Part shown: positions 42,371 to 48,830 of the stretch, one piece after another | Position numbering within the stretch: the first letter of the stretch is position 1 | Layout: every line of letters begins with the position of its first letter | Assembly (NCBI GenBank): GCA_910588855.1 | Contig: CAJUSR010000019.1 | Span: 13,625-77,624, forward strand | Length of the DNA: 64,000 nucleotides | Reading direction: 5' to 3' | Origin: an uncultured Kineothrix sp. | Lineage (GTDB): Bacteria > Bacillota > Clostridia > Lachnospirales > Lachnospiraceae | The notes under the pieces: generated by a model | Seen by the model: only the letters and a program-made list of their open reading frames with translations | The model's database searches: none | What the model was told of the DNA's origin: nothing | Made by a program: the position numbers and the translations under genes

Positions 42371-43174
42371 CTATTTATATACCGCCTTAAAATCCACCAA
42401 TTCCACCTCATGCTCCATAAGCCACTCCCGTACTTTCGGATTGCAAAGGGTTTCCAAATCAATGCAGCGGGGAACCGTCAGGGAGGTGTTTTCAAGGATA
42501 TAATTATCCAGATAGCCCGGATGGAAATGCATGACATTGATTTCAAACGGGCTTTTTAATAGCCCCAGCCTATCTTCAAAAAAGTCCTCCGGCCTTGTTC
42601 CGCGCATAATCGCCGACATATATTCGGGGTTTCCAAACGCCAACTCATGTGCCGGATACATTCTCTCCGTTTCCTCCTCCGGCATTGTCATGCAATGTAT
42701 CTGAAATTTCTCCGCCGCTTTCCGGAAACCTTCCTTTACCGGAGCCGTCATAACGGAATGGCCTTCCAAATGAATCGGATACTTGCCGGTCAGCTCTTTA
42801 TGACGCTCTAACTGTGCCACCGTCTCTTTATAACAATCCTCTGCTGTAGGAACAACATCCCCGGTACATTTCTTATCCTGCCCATTCTCCGGCCTCCAAC
42901 TGCTGGAACGGTAAAACATCCCCTTTTCATCCACCAGGCTTGGAATGTCCTCCGGTTTTGATACCGGAAAGCCCTGTACAAAATTCGTATGCTGTACCAT
43001 ACAGGCATCTTCTGCTTCCTGCTTCCAAAGCCTAACTGCATGGGCTGCCGCCCCCATATTGCTCATTAGGGATAATACGGTCACAATGCCTTCCTTATAA
43101 GCTTTTATTACCCCATAATTATACGCTTCGCTGAAGCCAAAATCATCCGCTACTACAATTAATTTTTTCTTCAT
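42371..43174 (-). CDS. YdjC/ChbG-family carbohydrate deacetylase
   Basis: 267 residues from ATG 43174 (MKKKLIVVADDFG), which has GAGGAG at 8 bases. The metal-binding motif VVADDFGFSEAYN, a second His motif in HLEGHSVMTAP and HFHPGYLD near the end are typical. In E. coli ChbG removes an acetyl group from chitobiose 6-phosphate and related phosphorylated chito-sugars. With NagA next door it suggests that the imported PTS sugar carries N-acetyl groups. It is the last gene of the operon. Confidence 0.92.
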   Translation of the reverse strand: MKKKLIVVADDFGFSEAYNYGVIKAYKEGIVTVLSLMSNMGAAAHAVRLWKQEAEDACMVQHTNFVQGFPVSKPEDIPSLVDEKGMFYRSSSWRPENGQDKKCTGDVVPTAEDCYKETVAQLERHKELTGKYPIHLEGHSVMTAPVKEGFRKAAEKFQIHCMTMPEEETERMYPAHELAFGNPEYMSAIMRGTRPEDFFEDRLGLLKSPFEINVMHFHPGYLDNYILENTSLTVPRCIDLETLCNPKVREWLMEHEVELVDFKAVYK

Positions 43175-43191
43175 ATCGACCACTCCTCTTT

Positions 43192-44391
43192 TTACTCTTT
43201 TCCAACAGGCTCCAAAGAATCCAGAAATTCCGGGTTAAAAATATCCCCTTCTTCTGCCCTGTCGTATACTTTCTGGCCTTCCACATAAGTTGCGAGAGCT
43301 TTATATTCATCGCTAATCACTACAAAGTCCGCATCTTTCCCTATTTTTATAGAACCTTTTTCCTTGGAAAATCCATATTTCGTAGCTGCATTTAATGCTG
43401 CCATTTTTACTACCGTTTCCATAGGAATATCTAATTTTTCAACCAGATTCCCAATGCCATATAAGACGGGCTGGCTGGAACCGCACAACCGTCCGGTGTC
43501 GCTAAGTAAAAAGCCTTCTTCCGTCACATTGATTATCATTCCCGGTTCAAACCCCTGGTAAGAGCCTACCGGTGCGCCGGATAATTGCGTGCAGTCGGAA
43601 ATCATCATGAAACGGGAGAAATCCTTTAATTTAAAATAAATCCTCAGCATATCCAGGCAAATATGCATCCCGTCACAAATCACTTCACAGTCCACCTTAT
43701 CATTCAGCAAAGCTGCCCCAAGGCCGCCGATATCCCGGTGATGCATCCCGGTCATCACATTCCCTGTATGGGTAGCTACCGTAAGCCCTTTTCCATAAGC
43801 CTGCATGGCTTCCTGATAGTTGCAATCGCTATGGGCATCCGCCACAGTAATCCCCTGAGACAGAAAATACGATATTATCTCATCCATTCCCGGGATTTCC
43901 GGAGCAAACGCAACCAATTTCAGATATCCTTTTGCCCTCTTTACCATTTCCTGTGCCTTTTCCAGCTTTACCTCCGGCCATCCCCGACGAATCCCTTTTT
44001 CTCCTGTACGGTTTAACCACGGCCCTTCGCTATGTATTCCCAAAATCTTGCTTCCCTCATATTTTTTTGCCGCTTCCTGTCTCATTGCCTCATCTGCCAC
44101 CGCTTCCATCATCTCTATGTCCGCCGTAGGGAAAATCCCCGTCACTCCCTGGGAAGCGCAGCCTTTCAAATATCCTTTCACCTCGGACGGGTTATCGCCC
44201 ATCATTGCATATCCACAGGTTCCGTGATTATGGGTATCGATGATTCCGGGAATCACCCTGTCCTTTCCAAAATCTATCCATTCCTCCTTCGGAGCTTCTT
44301 CGCTGAAATTGACAAATTTTCCATCCTGGATTTCCAAATATCCGTCTTTTACCCCATCTTCCATATAAATCCGTTCCGACTTGATAATCAT
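43192..44391 (-). CDS. nagA: N-acetylglucosamine-6-phosphate deacetylase
   Basis: 399 residues from ATG 44391 (MIIKSERIYMEDG), which has GGGGTG at 5 bases; the frame runs on to 44475. Amidohydrolase motifs IDTHNHGTCGY, HSEGPWLNRTGEKG and DAHSDCNYQEA are seen. It converts GlcNAc 6-phosphate to glucosamine 6-phosphate and acetate. The divergence from E. coli NagA leaves related amino-sugar substrates (GalNAc 6-phosphate) open. A structured leader (44409-44506) precedes the ribosome site. Confidence 0.93.
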   Translation of the reverse strand: MIIKSERIYMEDGVKDGYLEIQDGKFVNFSEEAPKEEWIDFGKDRVIPGIIDTHNHGTCGYAMMGDNPSEVKGYLKGCASQGVTGIFPTADIEMMEAVADEAMRQEAAKKYEGSKILGIHSEGPWLNRTGEKGIRRGWPEVKLEKAQEMVKRAKGYLKLVAFAPEIPGMDEIISYFLSQGITVADAHSDCNYQEAMQAYGKGLTVATHTGNVMTGMHHRDIGGLGAALLNDKVDCEVICDGMHICLDMLRIYFKLKDFSRFMMISDCTQLSGAPVGSYQGFEPGMIINVTEEGFLLSDTGRLCGSSQPVLYGIGNLVEKLDIPMETVVKMAALNAATKYGFSKEKGSIKIGKDADFVVISDEYKALATYVEGQKVYDRAEEGDIFNPEFLDSLEPVGKE

Positions 44392-44408
44392 AAGTACACC
44401 CCATTTCT

Positions 44409-44506
44409 GCGCAGCTCTGTTGTGCAAAGTTAATTTCATTTTGCATACAAGTTTGTGGACGCCGCGCAGACACAAACTTGGGATTGAAATTTTTCAATTT
44501 TCAATC
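44409..44506 (-). promoter_or_regulatory. Structured leader of nagA with interleaved stems (pseudoknot-like)
   Basis: On the minus strand, in order: hairpin P0 GATTGAAA/TTTCAATC (44506-44482); P1 5' strand (44480-44471); P2 5' strand GCGCGGC (44467-44461); P1 3' strand CACAAACTTG (44457-44448); a 32-base spacer with its own TGCAAA/TTTGCA hairpin; P2 3' strand GCTGCGC (44415-44409), then AGAA and the ribosome site. P1 is 10 bp and P2 is 7 bp with one G-U pair. Related leaders precede the genes starting at 47974 and 54556. Confidence 0.6.
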
Positions 44507-44540
44507 GTATCCCTCTTTCTACTTTTAATACTTTTAAACT

Positions 44541-45467
44541 TTAAAATGCTGCAATGCTAGCTGCAATCTTTTCCAAACGTTCCATATCTACCTTTGTATC
44601 TTTTGGGGAACGGGTATCTTTTACCACAAATTCCCCGTTCTCAATACTGCCGGATGCCAGATAAATGCCGCCCGGAAGGAACGAAAGGATATTCCCTTCT
44701 ATTTTTTCTTCCGTATAGACCTTATCCCTGATTGCCAATTCATGGTTTTCCCCAATTTCTATCAATTTCCTTGCGCTTTCCGCGTCACCCTGCCCATGTG
44801 CCGCCACCAATGTATCGCCATAAGCGATGCAATCCAGCAGAATCACCCTCTTTTTTCTGTCTTTGGCAGCATCCTCCAAACTCTCCCGGAATAATTTAAA
44901 TCCTTCAAAAGAAGAAACGCCCTGATCCAAAAATACAAAGGCAACATTTTCATTCCCCTGCAGATTTTCCGCCACTTTATCCATCACCGCCAGTGACGCA
45001 CTGTTTCTGTTAAAATTGACAGGGTTCTTTTTTACCCGGCTGCTCCAAACGGCTGCCCCTATCGACAGGAAAACCAGCAGAAGCATTCCTATAGCATGAG
45101 TTTTAAAAAACCGCATTGTGCCAGCACATGCGGTAATTGAAAATATCGCAGCAATCAGAATCTGCACCAAAATATTTTTCCGTTCTTCCTTTTTATTTTT
45201 CTCCGTGTGGAACGGATAATACCGGTACCCCGGAAGGAATGCCCTGGCAGGCGTATCATAGGCTGCCGCCACTATTGTTCCGGCTGTTTCCAAACTGCCC
45301 GCAATTACATTATTGATATTGCCCGTCCAGGATTTCCTGCTTTGCAGCTTTGCCGGAAAGCCATACGCGGAATAAGATTCCAAAATATGCGCAAGGAAGT
45401 ATGCCTTCTGCCGTTTTGTATATCTTTTTGCCAAAGTCACCCCATATAGCATCATCTTATCCCGCAT
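44541..45467 (-). CDS. M28-peptidase-fold membrane protein lacking metal ligands
   Basis: 308 residues from ATG 45467 (AAGGAG, 9 bases). Two hydrophobic segments (about 105-150) sit within the fold. Patterns resemble M28 zinc peptidases: NNVIAGSLETAGTIVAAAYDTP stands where active members have an AHYDT motif (His to Ala), NRNSASLAVMDKVAENL stands for D-N-x-S-G (Asp to Asn), and FVFLDQGVSSFEGFKLF stands for the Glu-Glu site. I infer a catalytically dead fold. It sits between the PTS and nagA genes; a role in that pathway is unproven. Its ribosome site directly abuts repeat copy E. Confidence 0.65.
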   Translation of the reverse strand: MRDKMMLYGVTLAKRYTKRQKAYFLAHILESYSAYGFPAKLQSRKSWTGNINNVIAGSLETAGTIVAAAYDTPARAFLPGYRYYPFHTEKNKKEERKNILVQILIAAIFSITACAGTMRFFKTHAIGMLLLVFLSIGAAVWSSRVKKNPVNFNRNSASLAVMDKVAENLQGNENVAFVFLDQGVSSFEGFKLFRESLEDAAKDRKKRVILLDCIAYGDTLVAAHGQGDAESARKLIEIGENHELAIRDKVYTEEKIEGNILSFLPGGIYLASGSIENGEFVVKDTRSPKDTKVDMERLEKIAASIAAF

Positions 45468-45484
45468 ATGTTTTGTCTCCTTAT

Positions 45485-45576
45485 AAAAAAGTGTCTTCGA
45501 CACTTCATGAAGAACCTTCGGTTCTTCCTCAATTTATTTCCTTCTGGTGAAAGAATTTCCTATAAGGTAAAAAAGT
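45485..45576 (-). repeat. Dispersed terminator-linked repeat, copy E
   Basis: It holds the same GTGTC/GACAC and GAAGAACC/GGTTCTTC hairpins as copy D, with the tail TTTCCTATAAGGTAAAAAAG. On the minus strand it ends GACACTTTTTTATAAGGAG, so its terminal hairpin lies right before the ribosome site of the M28-like gene. Confidence 0.8.
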
Positions 45577-45592
45577 TTTTTTCATAATTTTA

Positions 45593-45648
45593 TTTTAAAT
45601 TCTTACTTTTAAATTCTTACTTTTAAATTCTTACTTTTAAATTCTTAC
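45593..45648. repeat. Four perfect copies of a 14-bp tandem repeat
   Basis: TTTTAAATTCTTAC occurs four times without a mismatch, followed by degenerate TTTATAAC units to about 45690. It lies between the PTS IID gene and repeat copy E. Confidence 0.95.
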
Positions 45649-45697
45649 TTTATAACTTTATATAACTTTATCTTATAACGTTATCTCACACCCCATT

Positions 45698-46516
45698 TTA
45701 GAAAATCCCTACTAAAGCCCCAATCATCGCTACCGCGAATATTCCTACGATAAGCTGAATCGGACGTTTCCCCTTCCGTATCAGGCTCATGAGCAGGAAC
45801 AAAAGCCCAATGCTCAGGATCCCGGGGAATATGGAATTGACTACATCCCCTACAATAACCGAAGTCTGCCCTATATTAATCGTCCAGTTAAGAGGTACGT
45901 TCACTGTAGTCGCCGTCATAGCCCCTACCATCATCAACCCAAGCACCGATGCCGATTTTGTCAGAGTTGTCATCAATCCAGAACTGAAAATCTGGTCAAT
46001 AAATGATGTGCCATAAGTATATCCTAAATGCAGGAAAATATATTTCCCGATAGATTGTGTCACGCCATACAGCAGAATGAAAATCGGAACCCCGAGGAAA
46101 TTGCCCTGAGAGCAAAGGCCGATTGCGATGCCGGCTGCAATAATACGCAGACAGTTAAAAAACATGGAGTCGAACATACCCGCCGTAGGGCCCATCAATG
46201 CCGCCTTAATGCTCTCAATCATTTGCCCATCTATGGAACCTTTTTCCTTATGTTCCTTTTCCATCGCATATGCAAGGCCGGCGATGAATGCAAAAGGTAC
46301 CGCATGGGTATTAAAGAAATTCTGATGTCTTGCGTATGCTTCTTTTTTTGCTTCTTCGTCATTCCCATAAATAGATTCAATCGCAGGCTGCATCGTGGCT
46401 GTAAATCCATTTGCTTCCATCTTGGTCATGTTGAAGGATAAGAATGTCAAATGGGAACGGATAAACATTGATTTTAAAACTTTTTTCTCTTCCTGAGTAT
46501 ATTGTCTCTTTTCCAT
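45698..46516 (-). CDS. PTS mannose/fructose/sorbose-family IID component
   Basis: 272 residues. The IID motifs MTKMEANGFTATMQPAIESIYG and FNTHAVPFAFIAGLAYAMEKE are present, and hydrophobic segments fill the C-terminal half. With IIC it forms the sugar channel in the membrane. It overlaps the IIC gene by one base. The start has GGAGG upstream. Confidence 0.95.
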   Translation of the reverse strand: MEKRQYTQEEKKVLKSMFIRSHLTFLSFNMTKMEANGFTATMQPAIESIYGNDEEAKKEAYARHQNFFNTHAVPFAFIAGLAYAMEKEHKEKGSIDGQMIESIKAALMGPTAGMFDSMFFNCLRIIAAGIAIGLCSQGNFLGVPIFILLYGVTQSIGKYIFLHLGYTYGTSFIDQIFSSGLMTTLTKSASVLGLMMVGAMTATTVNVPLNWTINIGQTSVIVGDVVNSIFPGILSIGLLFLLMSLIRKGKRPIQLIVGIFAVAMIGALVGIF

Positions 46517-47322
46517 TAGAAGAAATCCTCCTCTCCGTCATCTGACTGCACGCCTGCTGCCATCAATTCTTTTTTCATATCAATCATGCTCTTTTCCCTA
46601 AAGAACATGGTAATTGCAATCGCTGCCCCAATAATCGCTATAGACAAGGAATCCATCCCCAGAATCTTAGACATTACATAGCCCACAAAGAAAAAGCATC
46701 CTACTTCTTTTGACCAAATCATAGACGTTAAAATTGCAAAACCGATGGCAATCATCATACCGGAAGCTGCCCCAAGCCCTGCCATAACAAACGGCGGAAG
46801 AGCTGCCAGCGCATTGTTCAGGCCGGTAACACCGAACGCCAACCCAAAGAACATAACGAGCGCTCCCGGGATGGGTGAAATAATACAACTGAAAATAAGG
46901 TTATGTGTTAAAAATTTATTCGGTTTTCCTGACACCGCCAATTTCTCCCAATAAGGTGCCATTGCCGACCAGAGAGACATAAACATACTGTTGACCGATG
47001 CCATAACGGTTCCGATTGGCAATGCGATTGCAAGCCCTGTTTCCGCATCCGCCCCCGTCAATATCGTATAAGATACGGATACTACTGTTGCAGAAAGCGC
47101 ATCTGCGGGAATCTGTCCTCCGATTGCGGAAATCCCCATAAAGATAGATTCCAAAGCTGCCCCCATAATAATACCTGTCTGGAAATCCCCCAGCAGCAAT
47201 CCCAGAACCGGCGCAATCACAATCGGCCGGTTGAGGCACTGCCATGAAATGATATAGGGGTCCAATACATAAATAACCCAGTAAACAATTGTGCCAATAA
47301 CGGCAGCTGTCATAATAGACAT
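46516..47322 (-). CDS. PTS mannose/fructose/sorbose-family IIC component
   Basis: 268 residues with about seven or eight hydrophobic segments. Typical features are LNRPIVIAPVLGLLLGDFQTGIIMGAALESIFMG, given here as the start LNRPIVIAPVLGLLLG, and ADALSATVVSVSYTIL. It is the membrane pore of the transporter. The start follows GGAGGAG. The 160-base gap before it contains a hairpin-rich insert flanked by a 12-bp direct repeat. Confidence 0.95.
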   Translation of the reverse strand: MSIMTAAVIGTIVYWVIYVLDPYIISWQCLNRPIVIAPVLGLLLGDFQTGIIMGAALESIFMGISAIGGQIPADALSATVVSVSYTILTGADAETGLAIALPIGTVMASVNSMFMSLWSAMAPYWEKLAVSGKPNKFLTHNLIFSCIISPIPGALVMFFGLAFGVTGLNNALAALPPFVMAGLGAASGMMIAIGFAILTSMIWSKEVGCFFFVGYVMSKILGMDSLSIAIIGAAIAITMFFREKSMIDMKKELMAAGVQSDDGEEDFF

Positions 47323-47352
47323 AATACATCTCCTCCTTCGTAAATTTTATTT

Positions 47353-47496
47353 ACCCTAACACCTGCACCGCAGCTTTGCTGCGGCTCAAATCCTGAAAAA
47401 TGCTGTATTTCAGGCATTTTTTGGTGTGAGATTTAGAACTTCTTCGCGAAACAGCCCTTGCTGTGAGCGTTGGAAGTTCTTCTCACCCTAACACCT
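47353..47496. repeat. Hairpin-rich insert flanked by a 12-bp direct repeat
   Basis: ACCCTAACACCT occurs at 47353-47364 and 47485-47496; the second copy is the stop-codon region of the IIB gene. Between them lie hairpins CGCAGC/GCTGCG, CCTGAAA/TTTCAGG and AGAACTTC/GAAGTTCT. The layout resembles a small insertion with target duplication, but may also be a processing or mRNA-stability element between IIB and IIC. Confidence 0.6.
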
Positions 47497-47974
47497 TTGC
47501 CAGCTCTTCCGGCGTATCGTCCGGGGTTGTCTGGTAAATGCATTTGATGCCGGTGTCGATTACTTTTTTCAATACCTCTGCCTCGTCGTCATACGCGTAT
47601 AAATTTGAACCGTATGTTTTACGTACTTCTGTTCCATGTTTCGCCGCTACCCTTCCATAATTGCCTACGTTGATAACGGGTATCCCCTGCACTTGCGTCA
47701 CTATTTTCAGCAAATCCTCCGGGCTACTTACAATAATCAATATCTTGTGATCCGCAGCTTTAGGATCCTGCAGCAATTTTACTGCTTTTTCCAATGATTT
47801 GATGGTAGTCTTTGCAGTTGCAGGGGCTGCCATCATCAAAGATTTCTGGACGACCGGATTCGCCGCCGCTTCATCGCTCACTACCACTATCCTGTCCACA
47901 TTCAAATGTCTGGACCATTTAATCGCTACCTGACCGTGGATGAGACGTTCATCCAACCTTACCATTGCTATCAT
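47483..47974 (-). CDS. PTS mannose/fructose/sorbose-family IIB component
   Basis: 163 residues from ATG 47974 (MIAMVRLDERLIHGQVAIKW), with ATGAGG at 6 bases. The phosphorylated His lies in ERLIHGQV. It takes the phosphate from IIA and gives it to the sugar. A structured leader (47991-48060) precedes the ribosome site; the longer frame to 48031 runs through that leader and is rejected. Confidence 0.96.
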   Translation of the reverse strand: MIAMVRLDERLIHGQVAIKWSRHLNVDRIVVVSDEAAANPVVQKSLMMAAPATAKTTIKSLEKAVKLLQDPKAADHKILIIVSSPEDLLKIVTQVQGIPVINVGNYGRVAAKHGTEVRKTYGSNLYAYDDEAEVLKKVIDTGIKCIYQTTPDDTPEELAKVLG

Positions 47975-47990
47975 TTTTAACCTCATTTCT

Positions 47991-48060
47991 GCGCGGCTTT
48001 GTTGCCAAGTTTGTGGACGCCGCGCAGGCACAAACTTGGGAAATCGGCATTAGCCAGTTT
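47991..48060 (-). promoter_or_regulatory. Structured leader of the IIB gene with interleaved stems (pseudoknot-like)
   Basis: On the minus strand: P1 5' strand CCAAGTTTGTG (48039-48029), P2 5' strand GCGCGGC (48025-48019), P1 3' strand CACAAACTTGG (48015-48005), 7-base spacer, P2 3' strand GCCGCGC (47997-47991), then AGAA and ATGAGG. P1 is 11 bp and P2 is 7 bp, both perfect. A small GGC/GCC hairpin precedes. The two stems cross, so they form a pseudoknot or exclude each other. Confidence 0.65.
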
Positions 48061-48075
48061 TTTCTTATTTTCTCC

Positions 48076-48507
48076 TTAAAAAAAATCTTCTTCCTCTCCG
48101 GCGGATGTATCCTCTGCACCGCTATCCCCTTCTTCCAGCTCCAACAGCATCATCATTTCCCTTGATGAAGCAACCAGCTCCTCCAATTCCTGTTTTGTAA
48201 CCATTTCCCTCGTTGCCAGTTCCAACACCAAAGCCAGGTTTATGCCCGCTATCAGATAAGTATTTTCCCTATTCAAATAAGTATACATCACCGAATTTAC
48301 GCTACCCCCATACAAATCGGAAAGCAATACTATTTGATCCTCTTCGCAGACATTTGCATAAAATTCATCCAGCTTTTCCTGCACGCTGCTTTCATCTACA
48401 TAGGCAGAAAATACCGTAATGTTTTCACATCCGCCCAGCAAAATCTGTAGGGAGCTTTTGATTCCCTCTGCAAATTTCCCATGAGAAGAAATAAATATTT
48501 TCAGCAT
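48076..48507 (-). CDS. PTS mannose-family IIA component
   Basis: 143 residues from ATG 48507 (MLKIFISSHGKFAEGIKSSL). The phosphorylated His is in SSHGKFAEG, and VLLSDLYGGSVNSVMY matches the family. It passes phosphate from HPr to IIB. The C-terminus is very acidic (EEGDSGAEDTSAGEEEDFF). It is the first gene of the operon IIA-IIB-IIC-IID-M28-like-nagA-YdjC. AAAGGAG is 13 bases upstream, slightly far. Confidence 0.94.
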   Translation of the reverse strand: MLKIFISSHGKFAEGIKSSLQILLGGCENITVFSAYVDESSVQEKLDEFYANVCEEDQIVLLSDLYGGSVNSVMYTYLNRENTYLIAGINLALVLELATREMVTKQELEELVASSREMMMLLELEEGDSGAEDTSAGEEEDFF

Positions 48508-48566
48508 ATCTACTATCGGACTCCTTTCCACTTTTTTTGTCGTTTTATATTCTATTTTCTATATTT

Positions 48567-48595
48567 ATCATAATACAATTTTTCCATCTTATCAA
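48567..48595 (-). promoter_or_regulatory. Promoter of the PTS operon
   Basis: On the minus strand TTGATA (48595-48590) and TATGAT (48572-48567) are 17 bp apart, 60 bases before the IIA start. Confidence 0.6.
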
Positions 48596-48650
48596 CACTA
48601 ATTATTTCATATAATAAGTGAAATGCTCTAATATATTCACTAAATTAGTG
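48596..48650. promoter_or_regulatory. Two related palindromes upstream of the PTS promoter (candidate operators)
   Basis: CACTAATTAT with ATAATAAGTG (48596-48605 and 48611-48620) and CACTAAATTAGTG (48638-48650) share the half-site CACTAA and abut the -35 box. Their place fits an activator such as the PRD regulator encoded next door. Confidence 0.45.
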
Positions 48651-48705
48651 CAATGGTATAGTTATTTCCCATAAACAAGATTTTTAAGGATCAAAATGGA
48701 TAAAA

Positions 48706-48777
48706 AAGATTCCCCTCCACCGCAGTGCGATAATTGTTTTTTACCATATGGGAAAGTCTGAGAATTTTCCTACATGG
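48706..48777 (-). repeat. Dispersed terminator-linked repeat, copy C
   Basis: It holds CCACCGCAGTGCGATAATTG and ACCATATGGGAAAG, as in copy A, then TTTTCCTACATGGCAAAAAA leading into the PRD-gene terminator. The AGAATCCTGC hairpin of copies A and B is missing. Confidence 0.7.
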
Positions 48778-48817
48778 CAAAAAAATAAGGAGACAGCCTT
48801 TCTTCCCTGTCTCCTTA
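48778..48817 (-). terminator. Terminator of the PRD regulator gene
   Basis: On the minus strand TAAGGAGACAG pairs with CTGTCTCCTTA, followed by TTTTTTTGCC. It lies 14 bases after the stop codon. Confidence 0.88.
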
Positions 48818-48830
48818 TACCTTCTGTCAA

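Larger units (their letters stand above)
48508..48830. other. Regulatory region between the PTS operon and the PRD regulator
   Basis: These 323 bases hold the PTS promoter (48567-48595), two palindromes upstream of it (48596-48650), repeat copy C (48706-48777) and the PRD-gene terminator (48778-48817). No gene is seen. Confidence 0.6.

Noticed and set aside
44392..44475. N-terminal extension of NagA and the matching extensions of IIB (to 48031) and STM4015 (to 54616)
   Set aside because: All three run through the structured leader; the downstream ATG codons have good ribosome sites and match family starts.
48590..48660. Sigma-54 promoter in front of the mannose-family PTS
   Set aside because: No GG/GC pair of the -24/-12 type is seen, and the neighbouring regulator has no AAA activator domain.
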